From Mesorhizobium sp. WSM2240 (GTDB lineage: Bacteria; Pseudomonadota; Alphaproteobacteria; Rhizobiales; Rhizobiaceae): a DNA stretch of 64,000 bases. The stretch spans positions 5,638,908-5,702,907 of the forward strand of contig NZ_CP159253.1 of NCBI RefSeq assembly GCF_040438645.1. Reading direction: 5' to 3'. How positions within the stretch are numbered: the first letter of the stretch is position 1; every line of letters starts with the position of its first letter. The notes beneath the pieces are model-generated. The model saw nothing but the letters and a program-made list of their open reading frames with translations. It ran no database searches and had not been told where the DNA came from. Shown here one piece after another: positions 1-11,590 of the stretch. Made by a program: the position numbers and the translations under genes.

Positions 1-66
1 CCGGCCGCGTGCCAATCTCAACGGCGCGGCCGGGTGGGCCGTTTCTTTGTTTCCGGGGGCTTTTCC

Positions 67-465
67 ATGAACTTTTCCGCCGTGGCGCGCCGCGCCGCAT
101 CGTCCGCTTGCGCGGCAGTCCTTCTCGGCCTTGCAGCGCTCGCCGGCTCGGCCGGCGTCGCCGGCGCCGACGACGTCACCTTCATCATGAACAACGGCCA
201 TCCCAACGCCGTCCGCGTCGAGCTTTACAGCCAGGACCGCGATCATGTCTGGCCGGGCGGCGGCGAGGATTATTATCTCGACGACGGCGAGACCAAGGAG
301 ATGTCGCTCGCCTGCAAGGCCGGCGAGACCATCTGCTACGGCGCCTGGATCGACGGCGACGAAGACACCTATTGGGGCGTCGGCCCCAAGGACCGGCAGA
401 GCTGCGACGATTGCTGCTACGTCTGCGAGGGCGGCGAAACCGAGGAGATCAATCTGGTGCCGTGA
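67..465 (+). CDS. Small secreted Cys-rich protein of unknown function
   Basis: This encodes about 132 residues. The start at 67 is preferred over an in-frame start at 34 because it places a typical Sec signal peptide at the N-terminus: basic ARRAAS, then a hydrophobic Ala/Leu stretch ending near AGVAGA before ADDVTF. The mature part of about 100 residues is acidic and has six cysteines, four of them clustered as CDDCCYVC near the C-terminus, suggesting disulfides in the periplasm. I do not recognise a family. It stands alone upstream of the hydantoinase-like gene with a gap of about 200 bases. The function is unknown. Confidence 0.6.
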   Translation: MNFSAVARRAASSACAAVLLGLAALAGSAGVAGADDVTFIMNNGHPNAVRVELYSQDRDHVWPGGGEDYYLDDGETKEMSLACKAGETICYGAWIDGDEDTYWGVGPKDRQSCDDCCYVCEGGETEEINLVP

Positions 466-664
466 GTTTCCTTCTCCCCCCGATTCTGAGCTTGTCGAAG
501 AAACGGGAGAAGACGCCGGCGGGCGTATGAGGGGCAGCGCCGACGCCCGAACGGCCAAGCGCTAATTCTGGCCCAACCCGGCGCGGCTAGCCTGCCGCAG
601 AGCGATGGTCTAAAGGGCGCGGACGCAGAAAAATCCGTCCACGCCCCTTGGAACGCCCGCCAGA

Positions 665-2686
665 ATGACCGCCAGGAAAACACCGCCCGCCTCGCCGCTT
701 TTTCTCGGCATCGATACGGGCGGCACCTACACCGACGCCGTGCTCTGGTCGGAGGCGGCGGGAGTGGCCGCCAAGGCCAAGGCGCTGACCACGCGCCACG
801 ATCTGGCGGTCGGCATTTCCGGCGCGGTCGGCGCGGTGCTGGAAAAGGCGAAGGTCGACCCGGCGGCTATTAAATTGGTGTCGATGTCGACCACGCTCGC
901 CACCAACGCCCTCGTCGAGGGACAGGGCGGGCGGGTGGCGCTCATCATGATCGGCTTTTCCGAGGCCGACCTTGCCCGCGACGGGCTGAAGGCGGCGCTC
1001 GGCACCGATCCGGTGGTGTTCTGCGGCGGCGGCCACGACGTCCACGGCAACGCCAAACCGCTCATGCTGGAGGAACTGGAGGCGGCGCTGCCGGAACTGG
1101 CCAAGGGCGTTTCGGGCTTTGCCGTTTGCGCCTATTTCGCCACGCGCAACCCTGCGCACGAGATCGCGGCGCGCGATCTGATCCGCGAGAAGACCGGCCT
1201 TCCCGTCACCGCCAGCCACGAGCTATCGGCAAAACTTGGCGGTCCGCGCCGGGCGCTGACGACGCTGCTGAACGCCCGGCTGATCTCGATGATCGACCGC
1301 CTCGTCGCCGCCACCGAAGGTTTTCTGGCCGATCGCAACATAAAAGCTCCGCTGATGGTCGTACGCGGAGACGGCGCGCTGGTCTCCGCCGCCTTCGCCC
1401 GCGCGCGGCCGATCGAGACCATCCTGTCCGGTCCGGCCGCCAGCCTCGTCGGCGCCCGCCACATGACCGGCCTCGACAACGCCGTCGTCTCCGACATAGG
1501 CGGCACCACCACCGACGTCGCCGTGCTCGACAAGGGCCGCCCGCGGCTGGACCCGGAAGGCGCGACCGTTGGCGGTTTCCGCACCATGGTCGAGGCGGTC
1601 GCCATGCGCACCTTCGGCCTCGGCGGCGATTCGGAAGTGGCGCTGGAGGAGGGGGGCCTGCGCCCGCGCCTGTTGCTCGGCCCCCGCCGCCTCGTGCCGC
1701 TGGCGCTGGCCGGTATGGTTCATGGCGAGGCCGTCACCGCAGTGCTCGAGCGGCAGTTGCGTGCGCCGAACCCCGGCCGTATGGACGGCCGCTTCGCCGT
1801 CCGAACCGGCGTGCCGGAACGGCTCGCTGCCGGCCTATCCGGACCGGAAGCGAAACTCTACGAGGCCATCCGCGCTGTGCCCCTGCCGCTCGTCACTCTG
1901 CTCACGTCGAACGCGCAGAATGCGACGCTGAACCGCCTGGTCGCGCGCGGGCTGGTGCATGTCGTCGGCTTCACGCCTTCCGATGCGGCCCATACGCTCG
2001 GCAGGCAGTCGAACTGGGACGCCGCCGCCGCCCGGCTCGGCGCTGAGCTTTTCGCCCGCAAGCGCGACGGCCGCGGACAGCCGATCGCGGCGAGCCCGGA
2101 GGCTCTCGCCGAGCGCGTTCTCGCGGCGCTCACCCGCTGGTCGGCGGAAGTCATCCTCGAAACCGCCTTCGCCGAAGATGGCCTCGACGGCGCGGCAACT
2201 GTCGCTCACGCGCTGGTGCAGCGCTCGGTCGACGGCCATGAAGGCATCGCGCGGCTGACCGTGGCGCTCGACCGTCCGGTGATCGGCCTCGGCGCGTCGG
2301 CCCCGCTGCATTATGCCGGGCTGCCGCAACTGGTCGGCAATGAATGCGTCGTGCCGGACGACACCGATGTCGCCAACGCGCTCGGCGCGGTGGTTGGGCA
2401 GGTGCGCGTCTCGGCCGAAGCCGGCATCAGCCAGCCGAAGGAAGGGCTGTTCCGCGTCTCGTCGGGCGACACCGTCCGAGATTTTTTGAGCGAGGCCGAG
2501 GCGATCGCCGTCGCCGAGGCCGACGTGCGCGAGATCGCCGCCTCCCGTGCCCGCGCCGCCGGCACCGACACGGCCGAGATCGAGGTGCTGCGCGAGTTCC
2601 GCACCTCGACGGTCGAGGGCCAGCGCATGTTCATCGAGGCGCAGATTCTTGCCGTCGCCACCGGCCGCCCGCGCATTGCGGTGTAG
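665..2686 (+). CDS. Hydantoinase/oxoprolinase family protein (HyuA-like)
   Basis: The 673 residues match the length of HyuA-type ATP-dependent hydantoinase/5-oxoprolinase subunits. Visible signatures are the N-terminal phosphate-binding loop DTGGTYTD (about residues 17-24), a hydantoinase A N-terminal domain running to about residue 190, and a second ASKHA-type loop, SDIGGTTTDVAVLD, near residue 280. Known relatives hydrolyse cyclic amides such as hydantoins or 5-oxoproline, usually with a HyuB partner. No hyuB lies here: the next gene is malate synthase G, about 136 bases downstream. The substrate cannot be assigned, so the family call is firm and the reaction is not. Confidence 0.85.
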   Translation: MTARKTPPASPLFLGIDTGGTYTDAVLWSEAAGVAAKAKALTTRHDLAVGISGAVGAVLEKAKVDPAAIKLVSMSTTLATNALVEGQGGRVALIMIGFSEADLARDGLKAALGTDPVVFCGGGHDVHGNAKPLMLEELEAALPELAKGVSGFAVCAYFATRNPAHEIAARDLIREKTGLPVTASHELSAKLGGPRRALTTLLNARLISMIDRLVAATEGFLADRNIKAPLMVVRGDGALVSAAFARARPIETILSGPAASLVGARHMTGLDNAVVSDIGGTTTDVAVLDKGRPRLDPEGATVGGFRTMVEAVAMRTFGLGGDSEVALEEGGLRPRLLLGPRRLVPLALAGMVHGEAVTAVLERQLRAPNPGRMDGRFAVRTGVPERLAAGLSGPEAKLYEAIRAVPLPLVTLLTSNAQNATLNRLVARGLVHVVGFTPSDAAHTLGRQSNWDAAAARLGAELFARKRDGRGQPIAASPEALAERVLAALTRWSAEVILETAFAEDGLDGAATVAHALVQRSVDGHEGIARLTVALDRPVIGLGASAPLHYAGLPQLVGNECVVPDDTDVANALGAVVGQVRVSAEAGISQPKEGLFRVSSGDTVRDFLSEAEAIAVAEADVREIAASRARAAGTDTAEIEVLREFRTSTVEGQRMFIEAQILAVATGRPRIAV

Positions 2687-2822
2687 ACCCGGCGGAATTC
2701 GTCCACGCTGCCCCTGCGCTATCCCGGCATTACCGGAACTTAGGGTGAATTGACCCGTTCCGCCCGGCATGGTCAAAGGCGGGAAAATCATGAAGTCCCG
2801 GACGCCTTTTGGAGAAGAGATG

Positions 2823-5036
2823 ATGACGGATCTGGTCGAGATCGCCGGCTTGCGGATCGCGCGCCCGCTGCACGATTTCGTGGAGCGCGAGGCTCTGCCC
2901 GGCACGGGCGTCGACGCCGCCGCCTTCTGGGCCGGCTTTTCCGCGATCGTCCACGATCTCGCCCCGAAGAACCGCGCTCTGCTGAAGACGCGCGACGAGA
3001 TGCAGGAGCGCATCGACCTCTGGTACCGGGAGAACGGTGCGCCGGTCGACATGGCCGCCTATCGCGCCTTTCTTGAGGAGATCGGGTACCTCGTTCCCGA
3101 GGGGCCGGATTTTCAGGTGACGACGGAAAATGTCGACCCGGAAATCGCCGTCGTCGCCGGGCCGCAACTGGTCGTGCCTGTGATGAATGCGCGCTATGCG
3201 CTGAACGCCGCCAATGCCCGCTGGGGTTCGCTCTACGACGCGCTTTACGGGACCGATGCGATTTCCGAGGAAGGCGGCGCCGAAAGGGGCAAAGGTTACA
3301 ACCCGGCGCGGGGCGCGAAAGTCATTGCCTGGACGCGAGATTTCCTCGACGAGGCGGTTCCGCTCGACGGCGCCTCGTGGAGCGCGGTGGCGAAGTTCGA
3401 AGTGGCGGATGGCGTGCTTGTACTGGGCGTCGGCACGCCGGCCCAGCGCTCGGTCGGCGACGGCGAGGAAGAGCTGCAGCAGATCGCGTTCGCCGACCCG
3501 GCGCAGTTCGTCGGCTATCGCGGTGATGCGGATTCCCCCTTGGCGATCCTGCTGAAGAAGAACGGGCTGCATATCGAGATCGTCATCGACCGAGGCAGCG
3601 CGATCGGCAAGACCGATCCCGCCGGCATTTCCGACGTGGTCCTGGAATCGGCGCTGACGACTATCCAGGATTGCGAGGATTCAGTCGCCGCCGTCGACGC
3701 GGAAGACAAGGTTCTCGCCTACCGCAATTGGCTCGGTCTCATGAAAGGCGACCTGGAGGAGGAGATAGAAAAGGGCGGCAAGACTTTCGTCCGCAAGCTC
3801 AATCCCGACCGGACCTACACGGCCCCCGATGGAAGCGAGCTGACGCTGCCCGGCCGCTCGCTGATGCTGGTCCGCAATGTCGGGCACCTGATGACCAACC
3901 CGGCGATCCTCGACCGCGACGGCAGCGAGGTTCCGGAAGGCATCATGGATGCGATGATCACCGGCCTCATCGCGCTGCACGATGTCGGCCCGAACGGAAA
4001 GCGGAAAAATTCCCGCGCCGGCTCGGTCTACATCGTCAAGCCGAAGATGCACGGGCCGGAGGAGGTCGCCTTCGCCGTCGAGATCTTTTCGCGTGTCGAG
4101 GCGGTCCTGGGGATGGCGCCCAATACGCTCAAGATGGGGATCATGGACGAGGAGCGCCGCACCACCGTCAATCTGAAGGAGTGCATCCGTGCGGCCAGGG
4201 AGCGGGTGGTGTTCATCAACACCGGCTTCCTCGACCGCACCGGCGATGAGATCCACACCTCGATGGAAGCCGGCCCGATGATCCGCAAGGGCGACATGAA
4301 GCAGGCGGCGTGGATTTCGGCCTATGAGGCCTGGAATGTCGATACCGGGCTCGAATGCGGCCTTTCCGGCCATGCGCAGATCGGCAAGGGCATGTGGGCG
4401 ATGCCCGACATGATGGCGGCGATGCTCGACCAGAAGATTGCGCACCCCGAGGCCGGTGCGAACACGGCGTGGGTGCCGTCGCCGACGGCCGCCACGCTGC
4501 ATGCCACTCACTATCACAAGGTCGATGTCCAGGCGGTGCAAGAAAGCTTGAAAAGCCGGCCCAAGGCGAAGCTCGACGACATTCTTTCCGTGCCGGTCAC
4601 CGTTCGGCCGAACTGGACGCCCGACGAAATCCAGCACGAGCTCGACAACAATGCGCAGGGCATTCTCGGCTACGTCGTGCGCTGGATCGATCAGGGCGTC
4701 GGCTGCTCGAAAGTGCCCGACATCAACGATGTCGGCCTGATGGAGGACCGCGCCACACTCCGGATTTCCTCGCAGCACATCGCCAATTGGCTGCATCACG
4801 GCGTCTGCACCGAGACGCAGGTGATGGAAACGATGAAGCGCATGGCCGACGTGGTCGACCGCCAGAACCAGGCCGATCCGCTCTACCGGCCCATGGCGCC
4901 GGATTTCGACAATTCGATCGCCTTCCTTGCGGCATGCGACCTTGTCTTCAAGGGGTGCGCCCAGCCAAACGGCTACACCGAGCCGGTGCTGCACGCGCGG
5001 AGGCTGGAACTGAAGGCGAAGGAGCGGGTGAGATAG
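2823..5036 (+). CDS. glcB: Malate synthase G
   Basis: This condenses glyoxylate with acetyl-CoA to make malate in the cytoplasm, as part of the glyoxylate and glycolate pathways. From ATG 2823 the protein has 737 residues, close to the roughly 725 usual for the G isoform. GGAG at 2811-2814 is best spaced for 2823; ATG 2820 is adjacent and an in-frame 2769 start is less likely. Typical G-type segments are [40 protein letters not shown] and [18 protein letters not shown], which carry the catalytic Arg, Glu and Asp residues of the TIM barrel. It appears monocistronic and is followed by a 152-bp repeat element. Confidence 0.96.
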   Translation: MTDLVEIAGLRIARPLHDFVEREALPGTGVDAAAFWAGFSAIVHDLAPKNRALLKTRDEMQERIDLWYRENGAPVDMAAYRAFLEEIGYLVPEGPDFQVTTENVDPEIAVVAGPQLVVPVMNARYALNAANARWGSLYDALYGTDAISEEGGAERGKGYNPARGAKVIAWTRDFLDEAVPLDGASWSAVAKFEVADGVLVLGVGTPAQRSVGDGEEELQQIAFADPAQFVGYRGDADSPLAILLKKNGLHIEIVIDRGSAIGKTDPAGISDVVLESALTTIQDCEDSVAAVDAEDKVLAYRNWLGLMKGDLEEEIEKGGKTFVRKLNPDRTYTAPDGSELTLPGRSLMLVRNVGHLMTNPAILDRDGSEVPEGIMDAMITGLIALHDVGPNGKRKNSRAGSVYIVKPKMHGPEEVAFAVEIFSRVEAVLGMAPNTLKMGIMDEERRTTVNLKECIRAARERVVFINTGFLDRTGDEIHTSMEAGPMIRKGDMKQAAWISAYEAWNVDTGLECGLSGHAQIGKGMWAMPDMMAAMLDQKIAHPEAGANTAWVPSPTAATLHATHYHKVDVQAVQESLKSRPKAKLDDILSVPVTVRPNWTPDEIQHELDNNAQGILGYVVRWIDQGVGCSKVPDINDVGLMEDRATLRISSQHIANWLHHGVCTETQVMETMKRMADVVDRQNQADPLYRPMAPDFDNSIAFLAACDLVFKGCAQPNGYTEPVLHARRLELKAKERVR

Positions 5037-5101
5037 ATGGTTGGATCGCAACGCTCAATGCGTCTGTGATAACCTTGATCTATGACCGCATACCTTCTCA
5101 T

Positions 5102-5253
5102 CCCCCTCTGTCCTGCCGGACATCCCCCCTTCAAGGGGGGAGATTCGCCGGCCGCTTGGTTTTCGCCAGTGGCCGATGCTGCAAGACATGCGGGAAGGTG
5201 GAAGCTGCCAATCTCCTCCCTTGAGGGGGAGATGTCCGGCAGGACAGAGGGGG
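5102..5253. repeat. 152-bp inverted-repeat intergenic element
   Basis: Two arms of about 44 bases (5102-5145 and 5210-5253) are near-perfect reverse complements: CCCCCTCTGTCCTGCCGGAC on the left mirrors GTCCGGCAGGACAGAGGGGG on the right. Each arm has its own small hairpin (a C run, TTCAA, a G run), and about 64 unique bases lie between the arms. There is no coding capacity. It resembles the mosaic or MITE-like palindromic elements scattered through rhizobial intergenic regions. It fills most of the 314-base gap between glcB and tsaB; the rest of that gap shows nothing identifiable. Confidence 0.75.
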
Positions 5254-5350
5254 CTGGGAGAATAAATGAACTCGGACGATCCTGCTCGGACCGAGATGTC
5301 CTGCCCGGCGTTATGACTGCGCTTGCGCACTTCGCATCCGCGAGTGTGCC

Positions 5351-6034
5351 ATGAACCTCCTCGCCATCGACTGCTCGGCAAGCCTGTGCGCCGCCTGCGT
5401 CTATGACGCGCAAGCCGACAAGGAACTCGGCCGCGCCGTGCTCGACCTAGGCAAGGGCCACGCGGAAAAACTGATGGCGGTGGTCGGCGATGCGCTGGAG
5501 CAAGCCAAGGCAGGCTTCCCTGACCTCGGCGCGGTCGCCGTTTCGGTCGGTCCGGGTTCCTTCACCGGCGTGCGGGTCGGCGTTTCGGCGGCGCGCGGCT
5601 TCGCGCTGGCGCTGAAAATCCCCGCGATCGGCGTGACGACGCTCGAGGCGCTTGCCGCCGAGGCGCGGGACGCATTCGGCGCGCGGGCCGTGCTCAGCGC
5701 GCTCGATGGCGGGCGCGGAGAAATCCAGGCGGCCGTTTACGATGAATTCGGAGCGGCGGTGTATGCTCCTGCTGTGATCACATTGTCTCAAGCCGCCGAA
5801 CTGGCCACGAAATTCTCGACCGTGCTCGCGGGCACGGCGGCAAACATTATTGCCGGTGCGGTTCCGTCGCAGGCGTTCGACTTTGGCCCGGTCGGCGCGA
5901 CCGCCGATATCGCGGTTTATGCGCGTGTCGCGGCGAAGAAGCGTACGAGCGGTGAGAAGCCGGCGCCCATATATCTGCGCGAGCCGGACGCCAAGCCGCA
6001 GGCTGGCTTTATCCTGCCGAGAAGCGGCAGCTAG
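5351..6034 (+). CDS. tsaB: tRNA threonylcarbamoyladenosine biosynthesis protein TsaB
   Basis: This 227-residue ASKHA-fold protein partners with TsaD in making the t6A modification at position 37 of ANN-decoding tRNAs. The N-terminus LLAIDCSASLCAACVYD is the first nucleotide-fold strand pair. The family signature VSVGPGSFTGVRVGVSAARG lies near residues 73-92. It begins a tight run with rimI (3-base gap) and plsC (27-base gap), a common alphaproteobacterial order. The start ATG lies just after the repeat element and has only a weak ribosome binding site. Confidence 0.93.
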   Translation: MNLLAIDCSASLCAACVYDAQADKELGRAVLDLGKGHAEKLMAVVGDALEQAKAGFPDLGAVAVSVGPGSFTGVRVGVSAARGFALALKIPAIGVTTLEALAAEARDAFGARAVLSALDGGRGEIQAAVYDEFGAAVYAPAVITLSQAAELATKFSTVLAGTAANIIAGAVPSQAFDFGPVGATADIAVYARVAAKKRTSGEKPAPIYLREPDAKPQAGFILPRSGS

Positions 6035-6037
6035 CCG

Positions 6038-6520
6038 ATGCGCATCCCCTTCATTACCCCGCGCCGCAGGGAATATTCGCTGGAGCCGCTGACAATCTCC
6101 GACAGCGCCGCCGTCGCCCTCCTGCACCAGGAGGATTTCGTGCGGCCCTGGTCGGACGGCGAATTCGAGGCGCTGCTCGAACAGGACACCGTTTTCGGCT
6201 ATGCGGCGCGCGAGATCGGCCATGGCAAAGAGAAACCGGTCGGCTTCGTGCTGGCGCGGCTGGTCGCTGGAGAGGCCGAGATACTGACCGTCGCGGTTGC
6301 GCGCGGGCACCGCCGTCAAGGGCTCGGCTGGCAGTTGCTCGACGCGGTGCTGCGGGAATTGCACGCACAGCGCGCCGAGGCACTGTTCCTCGAAGTCGAC
6401 GAGACCAACATAGGCGCGATCGCGCTCTATCGGCGCATGGGTTTTCGCCAGGTCGGCAAGCGGCCGGGCTATTACCAGTCGGACCGTGGCGCGCTCGTCA
6501 TGCGCCGCGACCTTCGCTAG
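6038..6520 (+). CDS. rimI: Ribosomal-protein-alanine N-acetyltransferase RimI
   Basis: This is a 160-residue GNAT enzyme. Known RimI proteins acetylate the N-terminal Ala of ribosomal protein S18 using acetyl-CoA. The acetyl-CoA binding stretch VARGHRRQGLGWQLLD (Q/RxxGxG/A motif A) is followed by FLEVDETNIGAIALYRRMGF, the characteristic RimI C-terminal half. It starts three bases after the tsaB stop codon and is probably cotranscribed with it. The tsaB-rimI pairing strengthens the RimI call over a generic GNAT. Confidence 0.9.
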   Translation: MRIPFITPRRREYSLEPLTISDSAAVALLHQEDFVRPWSDGEFEALLEQDTVFGYAAREIGHGKEKPVGFVLARLVAGEAEILTVAVARGHRRQGLGWQLLDAVLRELHAQRAEALFLEVDETNIGAIALYRRMGFRQVGKRPGYYQSDRGALVMRRDLR

Positions 6521-6547
6521 CCGCGGGCTGCGGCGGGAAACCGGGCG

Positions 6548-7339
6548 ATGATCGGCAGGCTCCGCATTTTTGTCGCGCTGCTGTTCGTCGCCGTCTCGAC
6601 GCTGATCCTCGTGCCGCTTCAGCTTCTTTCGATGAAGACCGGGCTCTATCGCGAAAACCTCGTCCTGCGCGTCTGGCATCGGACGATTCTCGCCGCGCTC
6701 GGATTTCGGGTTCATGTAAGCGGGACAATGGTGGAAAAGCGCCCGCTGCTGCTCGCTTCGAACCATGTCTCCTGGACCGACATCATGGTGCTCGGCTCGA
6801 TCGTCGACGTGTCCTTCATTGCGAAATCGGAAATGGCCGGCTGGCCGCTGATCGGCGGGCTATCGAGGCTTCAGCGTACGGTCTTCATCGAGCGCGAGCG
6901 CAAGCGCAAATCCGGCGAGCAGGCGAGCGAGATCGCCGCGCGCCTCGCTCAAAACGACGTGATGGTGCTATTTGCCGAAGGCTCGACCGGCGACGGCAAC
7001 CTTCTCCTGCCGTTCAAGAGCACGCTTTTCGGCGCGGCCGCCATGGCGATCAGCGAGGGCGCCGTCGAGCATGTATTCATCCAGCCGGTGGCGATCGCCT
7101 ATACGAGGCTGCACGGCCTGCCGATGGGCCGCCAGCACCGCCGTGTTGCGGCCTGGATCGGCGACCAGGATCTGGCGCCGCATATCGGCGAACTGCTCGC
7201 CGAGGGCGCGATTGACGTGGAAGTTCGCTTCGGCGAGCCGATCGAATTTTCGGCCGGCACGAGCCGCAAGGAAGCGGCAAGGCTGATGGAGCAGCGCGTA
7301 TCCGCGATGATGCAGGAATCGCTGAAGAGCCCGAGATGA
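6548..7339 (+). CDS. plsC: 1-acyl-sn-glycerol-3-phosphate acyltransferase
   Basis: The 263 residues begin with a hydrophobic membrane segment (about residues 6-28). The acyltransferase motif I NHVSWTD (HX4D) follows near residue 75, then a glycerophosphate-binding region FAEGSTGDGN near residue 140. The family moves an acyl chain onto lysophosphatidic acid at the inner membrane to give phosphatidic acid. Some related enzymes in this clade acylate other lysolipids, including ornithine lipid precursors (OlsA), so the exact acceptor is an inference. It lies between rimI and miaB on the same strand. Confidence 0.87.
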   Translation: MIGRLRIFVALLFVAVSTLILVPLQLLSMKTGLYRENLVLRVWHRTILAALGFRVHVSGTMVEKRPLLLASNHVSWTDIMVLGSIVDVSFIAKSEMAGWPLIGGLSRLQRTVFIERERKRKSGEQASEIAARLAQNDVMVLFAEGSTGDGNLLLPFKSTLFGAAAMAISEGAVEHVFIQPVAIAYTRLHGLPMGRQHRRVAAWIGDQDLAPHIGELLAEGAIDVEVRFGEPIEFSAGTSRKEAARLMEQRVSAMMQESLKSPR

Positions 7340-7396
7340 ACCGGTTCGGGCAGAATCGTCTGTTTTTTGCAACTGAAAGGGGCTAAAAGCCCGCGC

Positions 7397-8806
<1,410 letters not shown>

Positions 8807-8832
8807 GCGCCGGTCGGGATGAGGAGAGACGG

Positions 8833-9876
8833 TTGAGCGCTACTGCAGACCTGAAGAACCCGCCCTCCGGGGCCTCCGACATGGCGCACATCGTACTCAC
8901 CTTCGACAACAACAAGCTTGCCAGCGCCCTTTACGGCCAGTTCGACGAGAATCTCGCGCGGCTTGAGCAGAAGCTCGGCGTCGACATCAATTCGCGCGGC
9001 AACCAGGTGACCATCAAGGGCAGTTCCTCGGTGGCCGAGCAGGCGCGCCGGGCGCTCGACCATCTCTACGGTATACTGCAGAAGGGCGCCGACATCGGCC
9101 AGTCCGACGTGGATGGCGCGGTCCGGATGGCGATCGCCGCCGACGACCAGCTGACGCTGCCGACGCTGGAGCGCAAGGGCAAGATGGCCGCCGCGCAGAT
9201 CGCGACGCGCAAGCGCACCATCTATGCCCGTTCGCTCAACCAGGACGCCTATATGCGCGCGCTGGAGCGCGCCGAACTGGTGTTCGGCATCGGCCCGGCC
9301 GGCACTGGCAAGACCTACCTCGCGGTCGCTCATGCCGCCATGCTGCTCGAGCGCGGCATGGTCGAACGCATCATCCTGTCGCGGCCGGCGGTCGAGGCCG
9401 GCGAGCGCCTCGGCTTCCTGCCCGGCGACATGAAGGAGAAGGTCGATCCCTATCTGCGGCCCCTCTATGACGCGCTCTACGACATGATGCCGGCCGACAA
9501 GGTCGAGCGGGCGATCGCCGCCGAGGTCATCGAGATCGCGCCGCTGGCCTTCATGCGCGGGCGCACGCTGGCCCATGCAGCGGTGATCCTCGACGAGGCC
9601 CAGAACACCACGCCTATGCAGATGAAGATGTTCCTGACCCGTCTCGGCGAGAATTCGCGCATGATCGTGACCGGCGACCCGACGCAGATCGACCTGCCGC
9701 CCAACACCAAGTCCGGGCTGGTAGAGGCGCTGCGCATCCTCGACGGCGTGACCGGCGCGGTGACGGTGCGCTTCAATGAAACCGACGTCGTCCGCCACCC
9801 GCTGGTCGCCGAGATCGTCAAGGCTTACGACCGCGACGGCAAGATCGCCCGCGGCCTCGACGTGTCGGAACACTGA
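8833..9876 (+). CDS. PhoH family ATPase (YbeZ/PhoL type)
   Basis: The 347 residues start at TTG 8833, supported by GAGGAGAG at 8821-8828; a downstream ATG at 8881 is the alternative. A KH-like N-terminal segment precedes the PhoH ATPase domain with Walker [13 protein letters not shown] and Walker [11 protein letters not shown]. YbeZ-type PhoH proteins bind nucleotides and work with the endoribonuclease YbeY in ribosome and rRNA processing. ybeY follows after a 13-base gap. The identification rests on both motifs and synteny. Confidence 0.93.
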   Translation: MSATADLKNPPSGASDMAHIVLTFDNNKLASALYGQFDENLARLEQKLGVDINSRGNQVTIKGSSSVAEQARRALDHLYGILQKGADIGQSDVDGAVRMAIAADDQLTLPTLERKGKMAAAQIATRKRTIYARSLNQDAYMRALERAELVFGIGPAGTGKTYLAVAHAAMLLERGMVERIILSRPAVEAGERLGFLPGDMKEKVDPYLRPLYDALYDMMPADKVERAIAAEVIEIAPLAFMRGRTLAHAAVILDEAQNTTPMQMKMFLTRLGENSRMIVTGDPTQIDLPPNTKSGLVEALRILDGVTGAVTVRFNETDVVRHPLVAEIVKAYDRDGKIARGLDVSEH

Positions 9877-9889
9877 CCGGCCGGACGTC

Positions 9890-10402
9890 ATGAGCGGAAA
9901 ATTCAATGGAAGGGGCGTGCCGGCGCCGCTTCCGGTTGAGATCGATCTGCTGGTCGAGGGCGGCGACTGGCCGCCCGAGGCCGAGCTCGAGACCATGGTC
10001 CGCGAGGCGGTAGCCGCAGCCATGGCCGAGACGGGCGCGGTTGCGAAAGAGGGTACCGAACTCAGCGTCGTCTTCTCCGACGACGAGCATATAAGGGAGC
10101 TCAATGCGCAATGGCGCGGCAAGGACAAGCCGACCAATGTGCTGTCCTTTCCGGCCTTTCCGCCGAAGCGCGGCTCGCCGCTTCCGCCATTGCTGGGCGA
10201 CATCGTACTGGCCGCCGAAACGGTTTCCCGTGAGGCAGCACTGGAACGCAAGCCGGTCCGGCATCATATTACGCATCTTGTGATCCATGGCTTCCTGCAT
10301 CTGCTGGGTTATGATCATGAGACCGGCGAAGAGGCGGAAGAGATGGAAGCGGTGGAGCGCCGGGCGCTCGCGAGGCTTGCCATTCCCGATCCCTACGCGT
10401 AA
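9890..10402 (+). CDS. ybeY: Endoribonuclease YbeY (rRNA maturation factor)
   Basis: This is a 170-residue zinc metalloprotein that acts on 16S rRNA 3' end maturation and ribosome quality control. The family zinc motif is intact near the C-terminus: [15 protein letters not shown] (HGxLHLxGYDH) supplies the His ligands. ATG 9890 is chosen because an in-frame upstream start at 9776 would run deep into phoH. It sits between phoH and corC, its usual position. Confidence 0.94.
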   Translation: MSGKFNGRGVPAPLPVEIDLLVEGGDWPPEAELETMVREAVAAAMAETGAVAKEGTELSVVFSDDEHIRELNAQWRGKDKPTNVLSFPAFPPKRGSPLPPLLGDIVLAAETVSREAALERKPVRHHITHLVIHGFLHLLGYDHETGEEAEEMEAVERRALARLAIPDPYA

Positions 10403-10425
10403 CAGAGAACGATAACCGACGGACG

Positions 10426-11499
10426 ATGATGAACGAGCTACCCGAGACCGCCGCAAGGAACGACGCAGGCGGTACCCAGTCGCAATCCGACAGCGCCGAA
10501 GACGGACCTAGTCCCAGTACGGCCTATGGGGCGGTCGCGTCCGAACCTCCTGCCGAACGACCTTCGCTGCTGGCGCGCCTCGCCGGCCTGTTCAGGCCGC
10601 GCAACGGATCGAGCCTCCGCGACGACCTGACGGATGCGCTCGCCGAGATAGAAACCGGCGCAGCTTCCTTCTCGCCCGCCGAGCGGGCCATGCTCCACAA
10701 CATATTGCGGTTGCGCGAAGTTCGCGTCGAAGACGTCATGGTGCCGCGCGCGGATGTCGAGGCGGTCGAGATCACCACCACGCTTGGCGAACTGATGGTC
10801 CTGTTCGAGCAGTCGGGCCATTCGCGCATGCCGGTCTATGCCGAGACGCTCGACGACCCGCGCGGCATGGTCCACATCCGCGATGTACTGGCCCACATCA
10901 CCAAGCTTGCGCGCACCCGGAAAGGCCGGCAGCCGAAGAAGCCCGCCCCGGTGCAGCTCGACTTCGCCAATGTCGATCTTTCCCGCACCATCGGCGAATT
11001 GAACCTGATCCGGACCGTGCTGTTCGTGCCGCCTTCGATGCTGGCTTCCGACCTCATGGCCCGAATGCAGGCCGCGCGCACCCAGATGGCGCTTGTCATC
11101 GACGAATATGGCGGCACCGACGGCCTGGTCTCGCTGGAAGACATCGTCGAGATGGTCGTCGGCGACATCGAGGACGAGCATGACGAGGACGAACCGCTGA
11201 TCACCGAGACCGGCGACGGCGTCTTCGTGGTCGACGCCAAGGCCGAGATCGACGACGTCGCCAAGATGATCGGCAACGACTTCGCCGCCGGTGAGCATGG
11301 CGAATATGTCGACACGATCGGCGGCATGATCTTCAACACGCTCGGCCGGGTGCCTGTGCGCGGCGAGGTGGTTCAGGCGATCCCCGGCTTCGAATTCCAC
11401 GTGCTGGACGCCGATCCGCGCCGGGTCAAGCGCGTCCGCATCGTCAACACCCAGAAGAGCGACCGCCGCCGCCGTGCTGTCAGGACCGAGCAGGCCTGA
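10426..11499 (+). CDS. HlyC/CorC family CBS-domain protein
   Basis: The 357 residues have a variable polar N-terminus of about 60 residues, then paired CBS domains (MVPRADVEAVEI through LVIDEYGGTDGLVSLEDIVE), then a C-terminal CorC/HlyC transporter-associated domain. There is no DUF21 membrane domain, so this is the short soluble YbeX/CorC type rather than the membrane-spanning form. E. coli CorC has been linked to magnesium/cobalt handling and YbeX to ribosome biology. Its place after ybeY and, apart from one inserted gene, before lnt supports the YbeX assignment. Confidence 0.9.
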   Translation: MMNELPETAARNDAGGTQSQSDSAEDGPSPSTAYGAVASEPPAERPSLLARLAGLFRPRNGSSLRDDLTDALAEIETGAASFSPAERAMLHNILRLREVRVEDVMVPRADVEAVEITTTLGELMVLFEQSGHSRMPVYAETLDDPRGMVHIRDVLAHITKLARTRKGRQPKKPAPVQLDFANVDLSRTIGELNLIRTVLFVPPSMLASDLMARMQAARTQMALVIDEYGGTDGLVSLEDIVEMVVGDIEDEHDEDEPLITETGDGVFVVDAKAEIDDVAKMIGNDFAAGEHGEYVDTIGGMIFNTLGRVPVRGEVVQAIPGFEFHVLDADPRRVKRVRIVNTQKSDRRRRAVRTEQA

Positions 11500-11590
11500 C
11501 GCACCGGGCGAGCGGCTGCTTGCGCCGCGGGACGACGCCGCAGCCCTGATGGTGAGCTTGCCGAACCGGAGGGCGCTAGATTAGCGCGCT

